Source: a virus. From it: a stretch of DNA of 40,227 nucleotides. The DNA lies in the IMG/VR virus record IMGVR_UViG_3300032323_000176, positions 1-40,227 of that record. One strand, 5' to 3'. Shown here piece after piece: positions 1-9,345 of the stretch. Position numbers and translations under genes: made by a program. The notes beneath the pieces were generated by a model. It saw only the letters and a program-made list of their open reading frames with translations. It did not search any database and was not told the origin of the DNA. Position 1 is the first letter of the stretch. Each line of letters begins with the position of its first letter.

Positions 1-909
1 AGAAACTTCTTGTCCTCTAGTTGAATCGTTGGGATCTCCATAGTAGCCAACAGCATTTGCAACTCTTTGTCCTTCAGGAGCTACTACTTGAACGAAAGAA
101 CCTTCATTTGTTACTGTTGCACCCTCTGGTATAAAAGGTGGAGTAGTGGTTGGGGTTGGTTCTGGTGTAGGAGTAGGTTCTGGAGTTGGCTCAGGACTAG
201 GCTCTGGCGTAGGCTCTGGTGTTGGTTCTGGTGTGGGTGGATTAAATGGTGCTTCTTCTGTAGGTTCTGGAGCTAGCTCTGGGGCCTGTTCTGTTTCTTG
301 AATTCCATAGGTCTCAAAGTCAACAATGCTTCCGTCATTTAAACGTACACCAGTTCGTGGATTGTTTTGAGGGTACTCTGGACCACTTAGGGTATAAGCC
401 ATTGCAACTGTGCCATCAGAAAGAATAGCAGCAGTAATTACAATACGTGTTGGATCTGGAGTATTCTGCAACCAAATAGGTCTAGCTGAAATGTCTACCT
501 GAAATCCACCATCTGATGAACGAATGATTAGATGTTCGTCAGATCTCCACTGAGGGTATACAACCCAGTCAAAAGAATAAAGCGAAATAGAAGGGGTTGA
601 CGGATAAGTCCAATAAGTTCCATCTGGACGACCAAACGTAATTACTGAGTTAGTGGTAGCAAAGATATTGCTGTAAGTTACTCCGTCAAAAGTTACGGTA
701 GTTGTCAATGGGATCTGGTAAGAGGTATCGTCTCCACCACAAGTGGCTATTTCAGTAACCACTGGCTCAGTTGAAGCATTTTGTTGTGCAGCTGCAACAG
801 CAGCAACTTGTCCAGGGCTAACACAGTTAGCGTGGGCTGCGTCAGATACGACAAAGAGTGGGCCAAAAGATAAAGCTGTTGCTAGTAAGATTCTGTTTAA
901 ATGTTTGAT
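1..909 (-). CDS. Secreted protein with NIDO-like domain and PEP-repeat stalk (3' end outside window)
   Basis: Open from position 909 to the left edge (303 codons, no stop). Read from an ATC codon at 909-907, the protein begins with Lys-2, Arg-6, a hydrophobic stretch at 7-21 and an AHA cleavage site after residue 27, a textbook Sec signal peptide. There is no ATG, GTG or TTG in frame between the upstream TAA (927-925) and residue 50. An AAGGAG ribosome site at 923-918 lies 8 bases before the ATC. Residues 58-176 form a beta-rich, aromatic-rich domain (motif VTYSNIFATTNSVITFG) resembling nidogen-type adhesion domains. Residues 214-259 are a Pro-Glu-Thr-rich stalk, followed by another beta-like segment. 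Cys-29 and Cys-57 could form a disulfide. No lipobox is seen. It follows nrdF behind a terminator and has its own promoter. An exported or surface protein is likely; its function is unknown. Confidence 0.75.
   Translation of the reverse strand, partial: MKHLNRILLATALSFGPLFVVSDAAHANCVSPGQVAAVAAAQQNASTEPVVTEIATCGGDDTSYQIPLTTTVTFDGVTYSNIFATTNSVITFGRPDGTYWTYPSTPSISLYSFDWVVYPQWRSDEHLIIRSSDGGFQVDISARPIWLQNTPDPTRIVITAAILSDGTVAMAYTLSGPEYPQNNPRTGVRLNDGSIVDFETYGIQETEQAPELAPEPTEEAPFNPPTPEPTPEPTPEPSPEPTPEPTPTPEPTPTTTPPFIPEGATVTNEGSFVQVVAPEGQRVANAVGYYGDPNDSTRGQEVS
141..243 (-). repeat. Tandem PEPT/PEPS codon repeats
   Basis: A run of degenerate 6- and 12-base units on the minus strand (CCA/CCT, GAR, CCN, ACN) encodes alternating Pro-Glu-Pro-Thr in residues 223-256 of the secreted protein. 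It is a rigid extended linker, like stalks of bacterial surface proteins. Codon third positions vary between units, so selection appears to act on the peptide. The repeat count may vary between strains. Confidence 0.85.
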
Positions 910-917
910 TCTGGGGT

Positions 918-923
918 CTCCTT
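918..923 (-). promoter_or_regulatory. Ribosome binding site that fixes the ATC start
   Basis: AAGGAG lies 8 bases upstream of the ATC codon at 909-907. The spacing is ideal, and no conventional start codon lies within reach in any frame that would give the signal peptide. Confidence 0.7.
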
Positions 924-949
924 GTTAGTGGGGTAGGTCTAACAGGACT

Positions 950-978
950 ATTATACCATATCTTTATACGAACAAAAA
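950..978 (-). promoter_or_regulatory. Extended -10 promoter for the secreted-protein gene
   Basis: The minus strand carries TGG-TATAAT, with the hexamer at 955-950 and the extension at 958-956. The best -35 at 17 bases spacing is the weak TTTTTG (978-973), which overlaps the U-tract of the nrdF terminator. Predicted transcription start is near 943, giving a leader of about 34 bases that contains AAGGAG. Confidence 0.6.
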
Positions 979-1000
979 AAGGCACCCATTTCTGGATGCC
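974..1000 (-). terminator. Rho-independent terminator after nrdF
   Basis: On the minus strand GGCATCC (1000-994) and GGGTGCC (987-981) form a 7-bp stem with one G-U pair and a 6-base loop, followed by seven Ts (980-974). It lies 18 bases past the nrdF stop and closes the RNR operon. Confidence 0.85.
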
Positions 1001-1017
1001 CTTGATGTTTTTAGTTT

Positions 1018-4071
<3,054 letters not shown>

Positions 4072-4085
<14 letters not shown>

Positions 4086-4479
4086 ACAACATCCTCATTC
4101 TTTCTTTTACTTTATTTACATCGTCTTGTGTGCCAAATATTTCTACCCTGGCAATTACTGGCACCCCAGTTTTTCTAGAGATTATGTCTGCTGCTTTGCA
4201 GAAGTGCTCTCCAAAGTTTGTATTCCCAAAACCAACCACGCCTCTAAGGAGGTCTCTGTTTTGTTGGTTATTTAAAAATCGTCGTACCTGTCTAGGTATT
4301 GCTGATTTTTCGGAGCCACCACCATAAGTAGGTACAAAAAGAATGTACTCACTGCTAACCAAGAAATCCCCAGAATCATTAATATCAATAGGGATACGAC
4401 TACTAGTTCCATCTATTTTCTCCACAAATCTTTTAGTATTCCCTGAGTAGTTTGAAAAATAAACAATATCAATAGACAA
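4072..4479 (-). CDS. nrdI: NrdI flavodoxin-like activator of class Ib RNR
   Basis: A 135-residue flavoprotein that supplies oxidant to assemble the Mn2-tyrosyl cofactor of NrdF. Family motifs are visible: [15 protein letters not shown] near the N-terminus (FMN phosphate loop), PTYGGG around residue 50, and [11 protein letters not shown] near residue 85. The start is TTG at 4479-4477, preceded by AGAGG; no ATG is in frame nearby. It is the first gene of nrdI-nrdE-nrdF, with its stop inside nrdE. Upstream is a G+C-rich hairpin and a candidate promoter. The presence of NrdI supports a manganese-using class Ib enzyme, by family knowledge. Confidence 0.95.
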
Positions 4480-4509
4480 CTCAAACCTCTCTGCTTAGGG
4501 GATAGACAA

Positions 4510-4534
4510 GGGGAGAGACCAGAAGCCTCTCCCC
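4510..4534 (-). terminator. G+C-rich hairpin in the nrdI leader (terminator or 5' stabiliser)
   Basis: GGGGAGAG (minus strand 4534-4527) pairs perfectly with CTCTCCCC (4517-4510) around a 9-base loop. The downstream tail is TTGTCT, a poor U-tract, so termination may be weak. The predicted start of the nrdI transcript (about 4535) falls at the first base of the stem, so it could instead cap the nrdI mRNA. Confidence 0.5.
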
Positions 4535-4541
4535 AAGATCT

Positions 4542-4550
4542 ATTTTACCA
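4542..4550 (-). promoter_or_regulatory. Candidate extended -10 promoter of nrdIEF
   Basis: The minus strand reads TGG-TAAAAT followed by AGATC, with the hexamer at 4547-4542. No good -35 is seen. It lies just past the stop of the preceding gene and resembles the TGGTATAATAG promoters elsewhere in the left half of the window. Confidence 0.5.
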
Positions 4551-4558
4551 CATTTTTA

Positions 4559-5458
4559 TTACTTGATTAGCTTGGCTTTCTTGCCCTTTGTAATCTTGTT
4601 GAATCTCTTGACTAGATTGTTGTGCTTTACTTTGTTGGTTGCAGCAAGCTTAGTTGCAGCTGCTAGCTGTGCCTGTAGAGCAACAACCTGTCCAGCAAGA
4701 TCTGCAGCAGCAATAGAGAAAGAAACTTCCTTTACAGCTTTTGCTAGACCAGTTACATCAGTAGCTGCAATGGTAGCAATACCAGCAACAGGGCCTGCAG
4801 CGGTAGGAGTGGTGATAACACCCTCGTAACGCTTGTCAGTTGCGTCATAGGTTAGTGCAGTCTTAACTGTACCACGAAGAACTGATGTAGTAATAGATGC
4901 GTTAGTTACAGCATTACCAAATACGTCAGTAACGTTAGCAGTAAATTCTACATCTACTCCCAATCCAGCAACAGTTGGAACTGATGCGGTTAGGTTATAT
5001 GCAGGACCTGCGTTACCCTTAATTACGTATGTGACTGAGCTTCCTCCAACAGTAACTACAACTGAGCCAGCAGTAGTTGATGTTGTAAAAGCAAAGAAGG
5101 TGACTGTGGTTCCTGAGCCAGAGTTGGCTGAGAAGGTTCCAGAACCTGCAGAAGCTGTTACTGGAGCAGCTACAGTAGCAAGAGCTGAAACTAGTCTAAC
5201 TCCAGTCGCTGATGCTGATACAACAGTGTTTGCTGGAACAGTAACAACAACTCTTAGTGCATCTGCAGCATCTACAGAGTTATCTGCAGGAACTGGAATT
5301 AGCACTGGATCTGCAGTAGTTGCAGCAGCTGTTACGGATACTGTGTTGATTGTCAATGCAGCTGAAACAGATGCATTAGCTGGTGCTGCTACAAGAGCAG
5401 ATGTTACAAGTGCTACTGCAGAGGCAATAGCAATTAGTGGCTTCTTTAATGAAGTCAT
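4559..5458 (-). CDS. Secreted Ig-like (Big_1/invasin-type) protein with coiled-coil, basic C-terminus
   Basis: A 299-residue exported protein. Residues 1-29 are a clear Sec signal peptide: Lys-5/Lys-6, a hydrophobic core and an ANA cleavage site. The mature part is rich in Ala, Thr and Val and has no Cys. Residues 152-235 match the pattern of bacterial Ig-like domains (DVFGNAVTNA, then Tyr-204 and RYEGVI). Residues 253-277 form an Ala/Leu/Gln coiled coil, and the last 25 residues are strongly basic (KGKKAKLIK). No LPXTG motif, membrane anchor or lipobox is seen. The start is ATG with AAGGAG 9 bases upstream. The gene sits between terL and nrdI with its own strong promoter inside terL. The architecture resembles actinobacterial cell-surface proteins more than virion proteins, so a host-derived decoy, receptor mask or decoration protein is possible. 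Function is not known. Confidence 0.85.
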   Translation of the reverse strand: MTSLKKPLIAIASAVALVTSALVAAPANASVSAALTINTVSVTAAATTADPVLIPVPADNSVDAADALRVVVTVPANTVVSASATGVRLVSALATVAAPVTASAGSGTFSANSGSGTTVTFFAFTTSTTAGSVVVTVGGSSVTYVIKGNAGPAYNLTASVPTVAGLGVDVEFTANVTDVFGNAVTNASITTSVLRGTVKTALTYDATDKRYEGVITTPTAAGPVAGIATIAATDVTGLAKAVKEVSFSIAAADLAGQVVALQAQLAAATKLAATNKVKHNNLVKRFNKITKGKKAKLIK

Positions 5459-5477
5459 AGTTTTATTCTCCTTGTTT

Positions 5478-7271
5478 TTATATTAGATTGAACCCAGACA
5501 AAAAATCACGCACGTCATTAGGCATCTCTTTGTCTTCTAATTCTACCATATCAGACCTCTTTTTGTCAAGTGCTGCTTTGGTAGAGCCACTCCAAGTATG
5601 AACCTCAATCTCAAGATTAAGGTCCCTTGGTGTGTGACTAATGGCTCCAAAGATTGATCCACAGACGGCGTCTGCTAGGTCTTTGGAAGATTTTCTAGGG
5701 TGGTCAACTCTGTTACCCTTCATAATTTTAAGCTCTGTAAGCTCTTCAAACAGAAGATCAATAGTTGGCATAGCCAGCCTGTCTTCATACAAAAGCATAG
5801 CCATGTCTTCATAATGCTTCTTTGCAACTGAGACTGTCTCTGTTTTGATACCAACTTGCTTTAGCTCATTCTGGATATCAAAAGATTGCCAGCGGTCAAA
5901 GCTTACCATGCCAAGGTTAAAACCTAGTCTACGTAGGTTTTGTATCCATTGTTTTACCTCTGAAAGATTTACTGGGCCTTCCTTCTTTGGCTCCCACCAG
6001 GCTACAGCATCTACAATTACTACTGGGACTACCTGTTCATAGTCTTTCATTACTTGAACAGATACCCATTTTTCTACGTGAGCAATTGATACAGCACATT
6101 TGTCGTGACGTTGTGCAAGGTCAGCATGGACATAATAAATTTTATCTGGGTCTGGTTTAAACGTTTCGTCAAACCTTCTAAACTGATCTAGAGGATTACG
6201 AAGCGTCATTGCAGACCTAATCTTTTCTTGTTGTTTAAAAAATGCATCAGACGAGAATGTAGGAACGCAGGCAAAACGCTGCATAGCATCTCCAAGATCT
6301 GTGTAGAACGCTAGCTTAAAATCATCGACACTTCTTGTAGGATTAACAACCCAGGTAGGACGCTTTACAGCAAACATTCCTGGAAACTTATAGTTTAAGA
6401 TTGTATCTTCTTCCCATTCAATTTCAAACGAGTTGCCCTCAGCCTCCTCTGGTAGGTCAGGATTCATAATAAACTTATGGGTTTTTGTAATCACTTCTTT
6501 GTCTGCAATTACTGCATCATATCTTTGTGAGATAAAGTCTCCAGGAAAGCGTGGGAATGATAGCAGTGCTACCTTGCCAAGATCTGGGAATCGTGAATCT
6601 ACTGATGCACGGAAAGCCTTGTATATATTATCTGCTGTCTTACCCTGGTCATTACCAGTGCCAATCTCCTGTGCAAATCCTGAGATCTCATCGAGCACCG
6701 CAAGAATTAGGTTAAGTCCCTCGTGAGACTCTCGCTCTGAGTGTCCAGAGTAAACTGTAATAGTTTTATCAAACTCAATGGATTCAGCTTTTGCATAAAA
6801 CTTTCCAGCAAACCAAGGTGATCTTTCTATTTTTGTTTTGAACCCTTTAAAGAAAACGTTCTTAGCTTGCTGAGCATTGATCGCCACGTTAATGATATCA
6901 ATCGCATCGCCGCCTGGCTTTCCAAAGTATCTCGCTGGGTCTTTAAGACAAAGGAGCTTGTATACGATATAAGAACAGGCAACAGTAGACGTAAAATCTT
7001 TACCAGATCCTTTACCAAGCTGTAGAATAATTTCGTTCTTTGTGTATTTTTTGTAATAGCGTCTTCCTTCCTCTGGTCCCATAATGTCAATCAAATCTTC
7101 TTCTCTGTAGATTTGACTCATGGCTTCGACAATGTCATATTGAATTTGAGATAGCGGTGGCTGTCCTAAATATTCCTCGCCTTCAACAAAGGTGCGAGCA
7201 TCTACAGGCATCTCTTCAAAGTTATCATTCTTTAGTGCCTCAAAGAAATCATTAAACATTGTTGTGGACAA
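5478..7271 (-). CDS. terL: Terminase large subunit (packaging ATPase-nuclease)
   Basis: The motor that cuts and pumps phage DNA into proheads, 597 residues. The N-terminal ATPase has Walker A GKGSGKD (residues 86-92, Lys-91) and Walker B ending in Asp-194/Glu-195 (LILAVLDE). The C-terminal RNase H-like nuclease has Asp-384 (VHADLAQ), Asp-459 (VSFDRW) and Asp-531/Asp-534 (KDLADA). The predicted start is TTG at 7271 with GGGAGAGG upstream; an ATG four codons later is the alternative. It overlaps the small-subunit candidate by 20 bases. Codons near the 3' end also contain a strong promoter for the next gene. It is separated from the capsid genes by the whole tail and replication block. Confidence 0.95.
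   Translation of the reverse strand: MSTTMFNDFFEALKNDNFEEMPVDARTFVEGEEYLGQPPLSQIQYDIVEAMSQIYREEDLIDIMGPEEGRRYYKKYTKNEIILQLGKGSGKDFTSTVACSYIVYKLLCLKDPARYFGKPGGDAIDIINVAINAQQAKNVFFKGFKTKIERSPWFAGKFYAKAESIEFDKTITVYSGHSERESHEGLNLILAVLDEISGFAQEIGTGNDQGKTADNIYKAFRASVDSRFPDLGKVALLSFPRFPGDFISQRYDAVIADKEVITKTHKFIMNPDLPEEAEGNSFEIEWEEDTILNYKFPGMFAVKRPTWVVNPTRSVDDFKLAFYTDLGDAMQRFACVPTFSSDAFFKQQEKIRSAMTLRNPLDQFRRFDETFKPDPDKIYYVHADLAQRHDKCAVSIAHVEKWVSVQVMKDYEQVVPVVIVDAVAWWEPKKEGPVNLSEVKQWIQNLRRLGFNLGMVSFDRWQSFDIQNELKQVGIKTETVSVAKKHYEDMAMLLYEDRLAMPTIDLLFEELTELKIMKGNRVDHPRKSSKDLADAVCGSIFGAISHTPRDLNLEIEVHTWSGSTKAALDKKRSDMVELEDKEMPNDVRDFLSGFNLI
5540..5569 (-). promoter_or_regulatory. Strong promoter inside the 3' end of terL
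   Basis: A perfect TTGACA -35 (5569-5564), an 18-base spacer ending in TGG, and a TAGAAT -10 (5545-5540) on the minus strand. Predicted start is near 5533, about 75 bases before the ATG of the secreted Ig-like gene. It lies wholly within terL codons. Confidence 0.7.
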
Positions 7272-7791
7272 CTGTTAAGACCTCTCCCTTTTTAGCAATC
7301 TGTGCCAGCCTTCTCATAATCTCATCACGAATTTCTGGGTATTCAGAAGCAATGTCTCTTAGAATTCCAACCAAAACTTCTTGTTTCTTTTCAATGTCTA
7401 CCATTTCTTCTGCTAGCTGTTGGTTTTCTAGCAAGCCAGCTTTCTGAAGCATATCGATACGAGTCTTCTCAATATCCATAACGAGCTTGATAGATGCATT
7501 CTTCGCACCTAGGTTTGCTGTAGTTGTTGCATCATCCATAACCTCATAGGCTTTCTGAATTAGCTTATTGTAGTGAGCGTCTGCACCAGCCAAAGCTTCT
7601 TTAGCACGTGCACGAATAATTGCGTTGTCAGAAGCCATAGACTTCCACTCATCAATTAAAGCCACAACTTTTGTACGTGGCATAGCAAGCTCTTTAGAGA
7701 TCTGAGTAGGCTCATTTCCCTGCAGATACTTCTCTACAACCTTGTTAACCTCATCAAGATGTTGAATCAGGTTTTCTTCAGGTGTTGACAC
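7252..7791 (-). CDS. Probable terminase small subunit (HTH DNA-binding)
   Basis: The frame is open back to 7875, but the GTG at 7791-7789, preceded by GAGGAAAGAGAG, is a better start. It gives 179 residues and only a 14-base overlap with the gene before it. The N-terminal third is helix-turn-helix-like (PTQISKELAMPRTKVVALIDEW), followed by long amphipathic helices rich in Glu, Lys and Ala. It directly precedes and overlaps terL, the usual position of the small subunit that recognises the packaging site. The call rests on position and fold pattern; a general HTH regulator is the alternative. Confidence 0.6.
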   Translation of the reverse strand: MSTPEENLIQHLDEVNKVVEKYLQGNEPTQISKELAMPRTKVVALIDEWKSMASDNAIIRARAKEALAGADAHYNKLIQKAYEVMDDATTTANLGAKNASIKLVMDIEKTRIDMLQKAGLLENQQLAEEMVDIEKKQEVLVGILRDIASEYPEIRDEIMRRLAQIAKKGEVLTVVHNNV

Positions 7792-8068
7792 GTTTGGCTC
7801 TCTTTCCTCGTTGTGGTACACGTTTAATTCTATCAGGTTTGAAGCTTCTAAATGCCCCAACTTGACCACGAACAACTTCGAAGCAGTCTACCCACTGAGC
7901 TCCAGTCTCAAGATTTGTAACAAAACCAACAAACTTAAACTTGCTTCCATACTCACCCTTAACTTTAAACATATCTCCTTGGCTAATTATAAAGCCGTCT
8001 ATGCTAATATCTGGTTCTTTTAAAAACTTTGTTGGAGATACTGGTGCTTCTTTCTTAGCCCTGACCAC
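7778..8068 (-). CDS. Small protein with SH3-like beta pattern, function unknown
   Basis: 96 residues, starting at GTG (8068-8066), which shares a G with the TAG stop of the preceding gene. The middle (about 20-75) alternates short beta strands with Phe, Gly and Trp (GDMFKVKGEYG, FKFVGFV, GAQWVDCFEV), consistent with a small beta barrel. The ends are basic (VPQRGKRAKRVNT). Basic tails suggest nucleic-acid contact. It lies between the Nmad1-like gene and the terminase genes in one tight operon. No firm family assignment. Confidence 0.8.
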   Translation of the reverse strand: MVRAKKEAPVSPTKFLKEPDISIDGFIISQGDMFKVKGEYGSKFKFVGFVTNLETGAQWVDCFEVVRGQVGAFRSFKPDRIKRVPQRGKRAKRVNT

Positions 8069-8334
8069 TACACAGCTCTTTCTTTTGCAATTTTAAGCAA
8101 TATTAAGTATCCTAGTAGATCATCAATTTCATTATCCCCTGGCCAATCGTGACCATTTTGTATGCGTGAAAGCTTGTCGTCAATACGAACCAGAAGCTGC
8201 TCTACATTATCTGCTTTTGAAAATATCCTTGAGGGATGTAGGGCTGAATCTCCGTAAGACCTATTCTTAGAAATCAACAAATCCTTTACCTGATCTGAAA
8301 CTCTTTCAATATCTTTTTCTGTTTGTGCACTCAT
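8068..8334 (-). CDS. DUF1599 / nucleotide modification associated domain 1 (Nmad1)-like protein
   Basis: 88 helical residues matching the DUF1599 pattern: KNRSYGDSALHPSRIFSK at 23-40, then LLVRIDDKLSRIQ, then DDLLGYLILLKIA near the C-terminus. The family is common in phages and was linked by comparative genomics to modified-nucleotide metabolism, though its biochemistry is unclear. The domain is complete. The ATG overlaps the TGA of the 51-residue HTH gene (ATGA), with AAGGAAAAG as ribosome site. No thymidylate synthase-like or base-hydroxymethylating enzyme is in the window, so a DNA modification role here is only a possibility. Confidence 0.75.
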   Translation of the reverse strand: MSAQTEKDIERVSDQVKDLLISKNRSYGDSALHPSRIFSKADNVEQLLVRIDDKLSRIQNGHDWPGDNEIDDLLGYLILLKIAKERAV

Positions 8335-8486
8335 CTTTTACTTTTCCTTAGTCCAAATTTTGCTAGGTATACATAGATAGTCTCTAGGCTTGCCCCAGAT
8401 TCTTTAGCAATCTCTTCTGGAGTTTTCTTGTCCATTAGATAACGCTTACGTAACCACACTTCACTTGTATATAATTTAGCAGCCAT
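8331..8486 (-). CDS. 51-residue helix-turn-helix protein
   Basis: A short gene filling the apparent gap between the RuvC-like and Nmad1-like genes. It begins with ATG at 8486 (MAAKLYTSEVW), carries an HTH of the resolvase/Trp-repressor sort (TPEEIAKESG turn ASLETIYVYLAKFG) and ends in a basic tail. Its TGA overlaps the next ATG, showing operon membership. Many tailed phages carry such tiny HTH proteins near terminase and nuclease genes. It could be a repressor or a DNA-recognition accessory; no target is visible. Confidence 0.8.
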   Translation of the reverse strand: MAAKLYTSEVWLRKRYLMDKKTPEEIAKESGASLETIYVYLAKFGLRKSKR

Positions 8487-8489
8487 TCT

Positions 8490-9065
8490 TTATTTTGTCA
8501 ACTTTCCCCAGTTATTAATAGCCCAGTGTCCAATGCCAATAGCATCAGCCACATCGTTATCGTTTACATCGTTGTCATAGTAAGTATTAACAAAGTGAAT
8601 GGTTCTTAGTTTTCTAATCTCTCTTGCTCTATTCTGATACCAAACCTTAGACTTATCTGGATACTGCTCAGCAAGCTCTTTCTTTTCAGCAACGCTAAGC
8701 TTTAGGTTTCCAATATAGCTTTGCCAGCTAATAGGATTTACAGATCCAGCAACCTTAATTCCTGCAATACCTGCAGCACCCAGGATTGCTCCTTGAACTA
8801 GTGCAAGGTCTGCAGCAGTTTTAGGGCTGTTAATAAAAACAGTATGTTCAATAACAATTGAATCAATGTTAAACTTTTTAAAGAACTGTAAGCTTTTCCG
8901 TGCCGCATCTCTAACTTTGGCATAGGTATTAGTACCCTGAAAATTAACTTTACCAAAAGCTTTTAGCTTAGTCTCAGAAAAGATTGCAAAGGCAATGCTA
9001 TTGGTGCTAGCGTCAATAGAGCATATTCTCTTTGGTTGATCGCTATGACTCAGTATTGTTTTCAT
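8490..9065 (-). CDS. RuvC-like Holliday junction resolvase
   Basis: A 191-residue RNase H-fold nuclease. The four acidic residues of the RuvC family are present: Asp-18 (CSIDAST), Glu-73 (IVIEHTVF), and Asp-171 with Asp-174 (DNDVADAIG). The protein probably cleaves four-way junctions or branched replication intermediates before packaging. The ATG start lies inside the 3' end of the zinc-ribbon gene (23-base overlap). The neighbours (Cas4-like nuclease, Hjc-like nuclease, RecA) place it in a recombination module. An RNase H-like nuclease with other substrates is possible. Confidence 0.85.
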   Translation of the reverse strand: MKTILSHSDQPKRICSIDASTNSIAFAIFSETKLKAFGKVNFQGTNTYAKVRDAARKSLQFFKKFNIDSIVIEHTVFINSPKTAADLALVQGAILGAAGIAGIKVAGSVNPISWQSYIGNLKLSVAEKKELAEQYPDKSKVWYQNRAREIRKLRTIHFVNTYYDNDVNDNDVADAIGIGHWAINNWGKLTK

Positions 9066-9345
9066 AATCGTGAAAAAGCATCCTTATTTGTTTAATCTTT
9101 TTATTTACTTCTTTGTTATTTATGTAACAGGTTCCGCAGTAGTCGTGATCGTTGTATAGCGATAACCTTGTTCCGCATTTTCCTGCACACATCCTTATTT
9201 TGCTATTGCGTTTGTGTCTTCTAGTTGCCTTGTGTCTTTCAACAATCTTTTCTTTAGTTGCTGCATCACGACATTCTGAAGAACAGTATATCTGATAAGA
9301 AACTGCTGCTGTAAAATAAGTGCTACACCAACTACATTGTTTCAA
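9043..9345 (-). CDS. Double zinc-ribbon protein
   Basis: 100 residues with eight cysteines in two four-Cys sets: Cys-4/7/21/25 and Cys-53/57/70/73, separated by a very basic helix (residues 31-51). The pattern fits two structural zinc sites and nucleic-acid binding. The start is TTG at 9345-9343, embedded in the last codons of the Cas4-like gene. It overlaps the RuvC-like gene on its other side, so it may be a partner of either nuclease. No HNH catalytic triad is seen. Function not established. Confidence 0.8.
   Translation of the reverse strand: MKQCSWCSTYFTAAVSYQIYCSSECRDAATKEKIVERHKATRRHKRNSKIRMCAGKCGTRLSLYNDHDYCGTCYINNKEVNKKIKQIRMLFHDYENNTES

Noticed and set aside
141-243. Short tandem repeats as a CRISPR array
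   Set aside because: Units are 6-12 bases with no spacers and they encode PEPT repeats.
67-276. Trp/Arg/Cys-rich plus-strand frame
   Set aside because: Complement of the Pro-Glu-Thr repeat of the secreted protein.
5031-5486. 151-residue open frame on the plus strand
   Set aside because: Antisense shadow of the Ala/Thr/Val-rich secreted gene. It is a low-complexity Val/Ala/Thr product with no ribosome site, and the minus-strand gene has a signal peptide and RBS.
7792-7875. Upstream extension of the small terminase frame to 7875
   Set aside because: It would overlap the preceding gene by 98 bases. The GTG at 7791 has a better ribosome site and gives a 14-base overlap.
8496-8501. TTGACA at the end of the RuvC-like gene
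   Set aside because: No acceptable -10 at 16-18 bases (TAAATT at best), and the downstream HTH gene would start within the spacer.
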